Of a DNA stretch of 21,186 nt, positions 16,284 to 21,186 are shown piece by piece. Below the pieces are notes generated by a model. That model ran no database searches and was not told where the DNA came from. It was given only the letters and a program-made list of their open reading frames with translations. A program made the translations under genes and the position numbers. How positions within the stretch are numbered: the first letter of the stretch is position 1; each line of letters begins with the position of its first letter. Source of the stretch: Deltaproteobacteria bacterium UBA6601 (GTDB taxonomy: Bacteria > Myxococcota_A > UBA796 > UBA9615); the NCBI GenBank assembly GCA_002433485.1, contig DJIF01000084.1, positions 1 to 21,186 on the forward strand, given 5' to 3'.

Positions 16284-16313
16284 AGGGTAGCGGTCCAAGG
16301 GTGGAGGCAGCAA
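16284..16313 (-). promoter_or_regulatory. Weak sigma-70-like promoter candidate for the leftward operon
   Basis: On the minus strand TTGCTG (16313-16308) and TACCCT (16289-16284) are separated by 18 bp. Each matches its consensus at only three positions. The predicted start point would fall at about the ATG at 16276, which fits the missing ribosome-binding sequence there and would make the mRNA leaderless. The 38-bp spacer leaves no room for a promoter further upstream without entering the plus-strand gene. This is a suggestion, not a firm site. Confidence 0.22.
16303..16307 (+). promoter_or_regulatory. Ribosome-binding site deciding the TTG start at 16315
   Basis: GGAGG lies 7 nt upstream of the TTG at 16315-16317, an ideal spacing. 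It supports a TTG rather than a later internal start for the rightward GT-C-like protein. No ATG or GTG lies nearby in frame with a comparable ribosome-binding sequence. The site sits in the 38-bp spacer between the divergent genes. Confidence 0.7.
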
Positions 16314-16314
16314 G

Positions 16315-18138
16315 TTGAGCCTCAGGCCGCACCACCAGGCGGACTCCCCATCCGACTCCAGCCAACCGCAGGCAGTCCGCGTTCAGGTTTTTGGAGCCGT
16401 TGCGCTGTACGCGCTCGCACGGGTTGTGCTGATTCTATCGGCGCCCGATGTGCTCACAATGGTGGACCAGGCCACCTGGAAGCACGCCGATCTGGCCTTC
16501 GATCTTAACGCGGGCCAGCTGCCGAGCCCAACAGAGCTAGCCGCCCTGGCTTGGAACGGCTTTAACTTCCACCAGGTCGCCTTCATCCCCTACAGTCTCT
16601 GCTTCGCCCTGTTCTCCCTGGTCCTGGGCTCGAGCTATTTCTCCTTGCACCTGTTCGCCACCGGCTTCGGTGCTCTGGGAGTCGCTGGCTGGAGCCTGCT
16701 GCTGGCCCGCTGCGGACCGCGCCACAGCGCTGCAGCCTTCGCGGTCATATGTGCCCTGGCGCCCCTGCCCGCGGCAATGATGCAGGTACGCCCTTACTCG
16801 GGACACAGCGAAGCCCAGGGTCTGGCCACCCTGGCGGTCGCCCTGCTGCTATGTGGAGGACCGCGCCCGCTGAGCGGAAGTTTTGGCCGACTTTTGTTGA
16901 CCGGTGCGCTGGCCGGAGCAGCCCTATCGCTATCACCCCTGGCCGCTCCGCTGCTCATTGCTGGCTGCTGCGCCGCCCTGCCCAGCCTGGTCGGCAGCGG
17001 GGCATCCAGCCAGAGCTTTAGAAGCCGACTAGGCCCGACCGCACTGGGGCTCAGCCTGGGCCTTTCGCCTTACCTGGTACGCGGACTGTTCGCTCCCACC
17101 AGCATGCTCAACATGCCGGTCATAGAGTACGACCAGGCCGACCCCGTATCCATCTTACGTGGTCTCGCCGGACCCGACCTGGCAGCAACCTTCAGCCGCC
17201 CCTTCCACCTCATCCTCAATGCGGAGTCCATTTCCCAGGCCCACTCCTATCAAGGTCTAAGCGGTGGCGACTCAACGCTAGGCAACCTGGTCGTCGGCGT
17301 CGCCACGCTGCTCTGTCTATGCACAGCAGCAACCAGCAGGCTGCCGGAACGGCGGAGTCTGAGCCTGCTGCTGGCTGTAGGCCCCTGGACCACCCTGGCC
17401 ATAATCGCAGTGGCAGGACCGGACCTGTGCCTGCGCTACTTAACCGGCATCTACCCCATGGCAATGGCCGCCTTCGCCTTCTGCCTGGGACTGGCCCTCG
17501 AGCGTAGCCATGCGAGCATCTGGAGCATCACCTTGCGAGTTTGCTGCGGGCTCTGTGCAGCAACCGCCCTACTCAGCTGGACCGGCAGCGGAAGCAGGGA
17601 CCTGATCTCACACTTCGAGCCACAGCGCTTTGCACAGGCACTGCGCTACGCACCGGGGTCCTTGCTCAGCAGCACCGGAATGAGGGCGATGCCGCCGGTG
17701 TATCTATGGGACGAAACCAGCGCTTTTCTTGCGGCACGTCGCGGGGAGCAGGGCTGGCAGGCCAGCGGCTTTGACCTACCCTTTCTACCTCTTGACGACA
17801 TGTCGACTCAGGGCTGGCAACCCTTCCCCGAGATCGACGCAGCGCTGGTTGCAAACCGCGCACGACTATCTGGGGAAGGCGCTTCACTTCGCCTGCGCAA
17901 CATGGGCTGGGCGTTAGCCGCTGCCTGCCTCTGGCGCGCCGAACGGTTCGAACAACTCCTGGCAGCAGTCGAGGACCCCGCCTGCCTGCGCGAACTTCGC
18001 GCTGGGGCAGCGGAGGGAGCCAGGTCAAGAAATATGATCTGGCCCGACCGGGAAGCACCGCGCGATGAGAGTAGGATGGAACCGAGACCAGCACCCACCG
18101 GCACCACTCCGACCGAGGAAGAACAACAGACGCCGTGA
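16315..18138 (+). CDS. GT-C-like polytopic membrane protein, paralogue of the divergent neighbour
   Basis: This 607-residue protein starts with TTG behind a strong GGAGG. After a polar N-terminus of about 22 residues come many hydrophobic segments (about 24-42, 91-104, 108-130, 138-154, 168-178, 187-215 and later), then a soluble tail from about residue 430. Residues 100-178 align by eye with residues 86-160 of the divergent 690-residue protein, including the loop with G-H-S-E (163-166) opposite S-H-F-E (148-151), so I regard the two as paralogues. The first loop has acidic residues but not a clean D/E pair (VDQATWKHADLAFDLN), so catalytic activity is uncertain. It is likely an inner-membrane protein for glycan or lipid modification, or a degenerate relative. 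It overlaps the next gene by GTGA. Confidence 0.7.
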   Translation: MSLRPHHQADSPSDSSQPQAVRVQVFGAVALYALARVVLILSAPDVLTMVDQATWKHADLAFDLNAGQLPSPTELAALAWNGFNFHQVAFIPYSLCFALFSLVLGSSYFSLHLFATGFGALGVAGWSLLLARCGPRHSAAAFAVICALAPLPAAMMQVRPYSGHSEAQGLATLAVALLLCGGPRPLSGSFGRLLLTGALAGAALSLSPLAAPLLIAGCCAALPSLVGSGASSQSFRSRLGPTALGLSLGLSPYLVRGLFAPTSMLNMPVIEYDQADPVSILRGLAGPDLAATFSRPFHLILNAESISQAHSYQGLSGGDSTLGNLVVGVATLLCLCTAATSRLPERRSLSLLLAVGPWTTLAIIAVAGPDLCLRYLTGIYPMAMAAFAFCLGLALERSHASIWSITLRVCCGLCAATALLSWTGSGSRDLISHFEPQRFAQALRYAPGSLLSSTGMRAMPPVYLWDETSAFLAARRGEQGWQASGFDLPFLPLDDMSTQGWQPFPEIDAALVANRARLSGEGASLRLRNMGWALAAACLWRAERFEQLLAAVEDPACLRELRAGAAEGARSRNMIWPDREAPRDESRMEPRPAPTGTTPTEEEQQTP

Positions 18139-20231
18139 CTGAGCAAGCGACCGAGTCGAGAGGCATTTCGCGCCTGCTTGGCGAGCACCGTGAGCTGCTC
18201 GCAATACTGGCCTTTGTCGGCACCTCACTGCTGCTGTTTTCCGCCACCGACAATCGCCCGCCGGACGACCACGACGACTTCTACACAGCAGCACTGGCCG
18301 AAGATGTCCGCAAGTTTGAAGACGCCGGTCCACTGGACAAGCTGAAAATCCTCGCGCATCGCTTCAAAGAGGGGCCTGGCCAATTCCATCCCCAGCTGGC
18401 CCAGACCGTTCTGGTAGCAAGCCTGGGCATCTTTGGCTCCTCAACGCTGATGTTTCGACTGGCTGGCCTGCCCTTCTTGCTGCTGCTGGTCCTGGGCACC
18501 TACCTGCTGGCTCGAGAACTAAGCAGTCGCCGGCTGGCTTTGCTCTCTGCCTTTGTGGTCGGCACCCTGCCCATCGTCACCAACTACTCCCGTAAGTGGG
18601 ACATTCAGTTCCATGCGGCAGCCCTGACGCCGCTCGGGCTCTACCTGGGCCTGCGAGCGATTCGAGCGGTCGGCCGAGAATCCTGGCCATGGTGGCTCGG
18701 CCTTGGGCTCGTCCAGGGGCTCCGCATGCACACCCACCCCATTGTCATCAGCGATGTGGCGGTTACCTTTGCGCTGTTGGGTGTATTCAGCGTGCCAATC
18801 GCCCGATCGCGCGGCGGACTGAACCAGCTACCGATCCGCCAATTGCTGGTGTCCCTGGGTCTGTGTCATCTGATCAGCGCCTGGATGCTGGGCGTCTACG
18901 GCGACGTGATCGGTGAGCCTGGTTACTCCCTCCACCACTATCTCCCCCAGCGCATCGGTGGTGGCGGTTACCTGGACACGGCCTGGTGGCAGAAGGCAAT
19001 CCTCATCGCTCAACTCGGCCTCGCCTTCGACTTGCTCCGGGAACTGCAATGGATCCATGTGATGCAGACCACCTGGTTGCTGCTACTGCCGGGAATCATC
19101 GCCACACCGATACTGCTGCTGTGGCGTGGCAGGATAGACGCCGTCGACTCGCTCCGACGCTGGCAGGCCTGGGTCATCGCCGGCGGAGTGCTGGTACAGA
19201 TCCCGCCCATCCTGTTGGCCACCAGCAACAAGGCATTCCTCAACGACTGGCTCTACCTGGTCCCCGGCGGGACGGTGTTGACCCTGGTAGCCATGGCTCG
19301 TTGCCTGCCGGCGGCGGGCGGCCGAGCCAGCCAGCTTGGTCGACTGTGGACCGCAGCTCTGCTTGCCAATGGTCTGCTGCTGGTGTCGATTCCGCTGGTT
19401 TTTTCGCTGGCGGGCCCAGATCCCATTGAGCAACCAGAATTCTACGAAAACGAGCTGCTGTGGGCCTTTACCCGCTCCACCTCTGGGCGCCACTTCGCCA
19501 CCCACCATCTGGTCAGCCGCTGGCGCTATCCCGGCGAGCGGATTGCTGCAGCAATTCGTGACAAGGAAGGACTCGGCACCGCTCGACTAGGCGTTCTCGA
19601 TCTGAGCTGGGACCCAAGCCATGGCGGGGACAGCGGCTGCAGACTGGGTGACGCATCGGACCGCAGCGGCTGGCGCTGGTCGGCTCCAGACGACATCGTG
19701 CTGCCAGCCCTTCCGCCACTTTCGCCCTGGCCCTTCTCCTTCGCTGGCTTCGATGGACTGGAAGTGGTTGGCCGTAACCCCGAGGGCGGCGAGAGTCCTG
19801 GGCTGCCACGCTTTGTCGCAGTTCGGCTGTGGCTTATTCCAAACAACCCCTGGTTAACGGAACGCCAACGCTGCATCCCACGAGAGCGACTACCGGAAGA
19901 CTTTCTCAGGGGCGCCACCAACATCGTTACCGAGCGCCTGGGTGAACAACTCAACGTTGAAGTTCTACCCGATCCAACCGGCTGGCTACTGGCAACCGTC
20001 ATCGAATGGGACCGCGAACCCAGCTACCTGGGAACAGCGCTGTTGATCGACCGAGGCGAGGGTGCCAGACAACCGGCACCGGTGGATGAACCCATGGGTG
20101 GAGACGAAGCAAGGCATTCAGGAGGCTCAGAGCCACAGTCAGACGGGGGGCAAGACCCGGAGAGCCCGGTCGAGGGCAACCAGAGTCAAAGCTCAGGAGA
20201 CAAAGCCTCCTCGAGCTCGAGCTCAATCTGA
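18135..20231 (+). CDS. GT-C-type membrane glycosyltransferase-like protein
   Basis: A 698-residue polytopic protein started at the GTG at 18135, whose GTGA overlaps the upstream stop. After the first helix (20-36) the loop reads RPPDDHDDFYTAALAEDV, an acidic DDHDD cluster (44-48) in the place where GT-C enzymes of the PMT/ArnT group carry catalytic Asp residues. KWDIQFHAAAL (154-164, H160) and the periplasmic HTHPIVISD loop also fit the fold. About ten hydrophobic segments lie between 20 and 440, followed by a soluble domain. The last 55 or so residues are low complexity, rich in Gly, Glu, Gln and Ser, ending in a run of Ser. Sugar donor and acceptor are unknown. The final 46 bp overlap the convergent lipoprotein gene. 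It probably forms one transcript with the gene at 16315. Confidence 0.77.
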   Translation: MTEQATESRGISRLLGEHRELLAILAFVGTSLLLFSATDNRPPDDHDDFYTAALAEDVRKFEDAGPLDKLKILAHRFKEGPGQFHPQLAQTVLVASLGIFGSSTLMFRLAGLPFLLLLVLGTYLLARELSSRRLALLSAFVVGTLPIVTNYSRKWDIQFHAAALTPLGLYLGLRAIRAVGRESWPWWLGLGLVQGLRMHTHPIVISDVAVTFALLGVFSVPIARSRGGLNQLPIRQLLVSLGLCHLISAWMLGVYGDVIGEPGYSLHHYLPQRIGGGGYLDTAWWQKAILIAQLGLAFDLLRELQWIHVMQTTWLLLLPGIIATPILLLWRGRIDAVDSLRRWQAWVIAGGVLVQIPPILLATSNKAFLNDWLYLVPGGTVLTLVAMARCLPAAGGRASQLGRLWTAALLANGLLLVSIPLVFSLAGPDPIEQPEFYENELLWAFTRSTSGRHFATHHLVSRWRYPGERIAAAIRDKEGLGTARLGVLDLSWDPSHGGDSGCRLGDASDRSGWRWSAPDDIVLPALPPLSPWPFSFAGFDGLEVVGRNPEGGESPGLPRFVAVRLWLIPNNPWLTERQRCIPRERLPEDFLRGATNIVTERLGEQLNVEVLPDPTGWLLATVIEWDREPSYLGTALLIDRGEGARQPAPVDEPMGGDEARHSGGSEPQSDGGQDPESPVEGNQSQSSGDKASSSSSSI

Positions 20232-21037
20232 ATATTGACCCGGTCCGCTATCTTGCGGACTCCCCACAGCTCTGCCAGACGCTCAGCAGCCTGTCGGTCG
20301 GGGAAATCTTCGCTGATGTTCAGGGCGATGGGTTGATAGCTGGACCAGTGATAGCGCTGCCAGTCCTTCCTCTTGAGCACCATGAACACGTTGAAGGGGG
20401 TGAAAGAGGTCCCAATAAGCTCAAAGCTGGCGTCCCCACGGACCTCAAAGCCAGGCCGTGGCCCACTACCGAGTCGCACCTTGCCAAGCCGCACCTGACG
20501 ATCGGCGGAACCCGATCCGGGCAGGCCAAATAGCTCAGCACGAAGATCGTCGGCCCAGCCAGCGGCTTCGCGCTGACGATCAAAATGCAGGCGATCCAGA
20601 TGTAGAACGAGATCACCGCGCAAGCTATCGAGACGATTACCCTCAAGCTGCAGAGCACCGCTCAGAGGGACCACCCCCCGTGCTACATCAAGACCCTGTC
20701 GAGCAAGCACGGTACGAATCCACGGCGCGAGCCCAAAGGCTGAGCCGGTAGGATCCGGCAGAGAGTCCACCTGCGGCTCCCCATAGCGAGCGGCGATGCC
20801 TGCGGTAAACACCAACTTTGAGCCTTCAGTGAGACTGAGCCTACGCCGCTCAGTGGCCCCCTCCCTCAGCTCCAAATAAGAATAGAGGGCACCCTGAGCC
20901 CGAGCCGGTGAGCGCGGCAGCCCATCGGTCGGCCGCACATGAAGCGGCGTGTCGGGCGGACGGGGCAGACAAGCGTTGCCGCCACCAACAACCACGAGGG
21001 CAACAAGAAGCCTGACGAAGGCGGCGCGGTAGAGCAT
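20186..21037 (-). CDS. Predicted lipoprotein, possibly YceI-like fold
   Basis: A 283-residue protein with an N-terminal export signal: MLYRAAFVR, a hydrophobic LLVALVVVGG, then GNAC with C23 as the possible lipidated Cys. The residue at -3 is Gly instead of the usual Leu/Val, so lipidation is likely but not certain. The rest is beta-strand-rich. SKLVFTAGIAARYG, then SLRGDLVLHLDRLHFD, then VRGDASFELIGTSFTPFNVFM resemble the strand pattern of YceI-like lipid-binding barrels, though weakly; this is pattern reading, not a match. The C-terminus is Glu/Leu-rich and overlaps by 46 bp the end of the convergent glycosyltransferase-like gene. No clear ribosome-binding sequence or promoter was found in 21038-21158. 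Function is unknown; an outer-membrane or periplasmic carrier is possible. Confidence 0.72.
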   Translation of the reverse strand: MLYRAAFVRLLVALVVVGGGNACLPRPPDTPLHVRPTDGLPRSPARAQGALYSYLELREGATERRRLSLTEGSKLVFTAGIAARYGEPQVDSLPDPTGSAFGLAPWIRTVLARQGLDVARGVVPLSGALQLEGNRLDSLRGDLVLHLDRLHFDRQREAAGWADDLRAELFGLPGSGSADRQVRLGKVRLGSGPRPGFEVRGDASFELIGTSFTPFNVFMVLKRKDWQRYHWSSYQPIALNISEDFPDRQAAERLAELWGVRKIADRVNIQIELELEEALSPEL

Positions 21038-21119
21038 CGCAGCGACAGCTTGCCTTGGAGCTGAGCGTGGTTCAAGACGCTCTGGCGAGTCAAACCGACA
21101 GAAGACCGACTTAAGAGCG

Positions 21120-21149
21120 TTGACAGCATCGACCAGGATGACGTACCTC
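21120..21149 (+). promoter_or_regulatory. Probable promoter of the tRNA-Leu gene
   Basis: A perfect -35 hexamer TTGACA lies at 21120-21125. An 18-bp spacer leads to TACCTC (21144-21149), which keeps only the first two -10 consensus bases. Transcription would begin a few bases before the tRNA 5' end at 21159. The exact -35 and its position upstream of a stable RNA support it, but the -10 is poor. Confidence 0.42.
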
Positions 21150-21158
21150 TTGCCCTGT

Positions 21159-21186
21159 GCCGAAGTGGCGGAACTGGTAGACGCGC
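21159..21186 (+). tRNA. tRNA-Leu, 5' part only (cut by the window edge)
   Basis: The last 28 bases carry the acceptor strand GCCGAAG, then TG, and a D arm of the leucine type: GCGG, AACTGGTAGACGCGC. This D arm with GGTAGACGCG is diagnostic of class II tRNA-Leu genes. The anticodon, long variable arm and 3' end are beyond the window, so the isoacceptor cannot be told. Confidence 0.9.

Noticed and set aside
17666..18253. 195-residue minus-strand open frame at the junction of the rightward GT-C-like genes
   Set aside because: Arg/Ser-rich, antisense to two genes coupled by a GTGA overlap, with no export signal or domain.
20213..20224. GAGCTCGAGCTC palindrome as a bidirectional terminator
   Set aside because: It has no loop and no adjacent T-run, and it lies inside both coding sequences. 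More likely a by-product of the Ser/Glu-Leu codon repeats.

Overview
This is a gene-dense bacterial chromosomal window of high G+C. It shows no mobile elements, CRISPR arrays or prophage genes, and no gene-free stretch reaches 300 bases. The protein families point to a Gram-negative-type envelope: a predicted lipoprotein, Tat- and Sec-exported proteins, and a MoxR/BatA/DUF4159/DUF4175 set of the sort found in Acidobacteriota, Myxococcota, Planctomycetota and related lineages. The sequence alone does not fix the phylum.

Leftward (minus) strand, read in the direction of transcription. A compact run starts at 16276 with a GT-C-type membrane glycosyltransferase-like protein. It continues with a DUF4175 protein, a secreted HExxH/TPR putative metallopeptidase, a MoxR AAA+ ATPase, a DUF58 protein, a BatA/vWA membrane protein, a Tat-exported DUF4159 protein and a vWA/glutamine-amidotransferase-like membrane protein ending at 2373. 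Spacings run from -4 to +22 bp, with ATGA or GTGA overlaps, so the eight genes look like one translationally coupled operon. After the only real gap (123 bp, with an extended -10 candidate) come three housekeeping genes: rsmD, coaD and a class Ib aspartate aminotransferase that runs off the left edge.

Rightward (plus) strand. Only 38 bp from the head of the leftward operon, a TTG-started GT-C-like protein (16315-18138) is followed, through a GTGA overlap, by a second one (18135-20231) with an acidic DDHDD loop. Its end overlaps by 46 bp the end of a convergent gene for a predicted lipoprotein with a possible YceI-like fold. The right edge cuts into the 5' end of a tRNA-Leu gene.

How the parts may work together (inference). 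MoxR plus DUF58 would form the cytosolic motor and adaptor. BatA, DUF4159, the vWA/GATase-like protein, DUF4175 and the TPR peptidase would form a membrane and periplasmic assembly. Three consecutive genes carry the same GATase-I-like core without a visible catalytic Cys. The GT-C gene heading the operon suggests a link to envelope glycosylation. The aspects most worth a second look are the three tandem GATase-like folds, the peptidase inside a MoxR operon, and the paralogous GT-C genes back to back across a 38-bp spacer.
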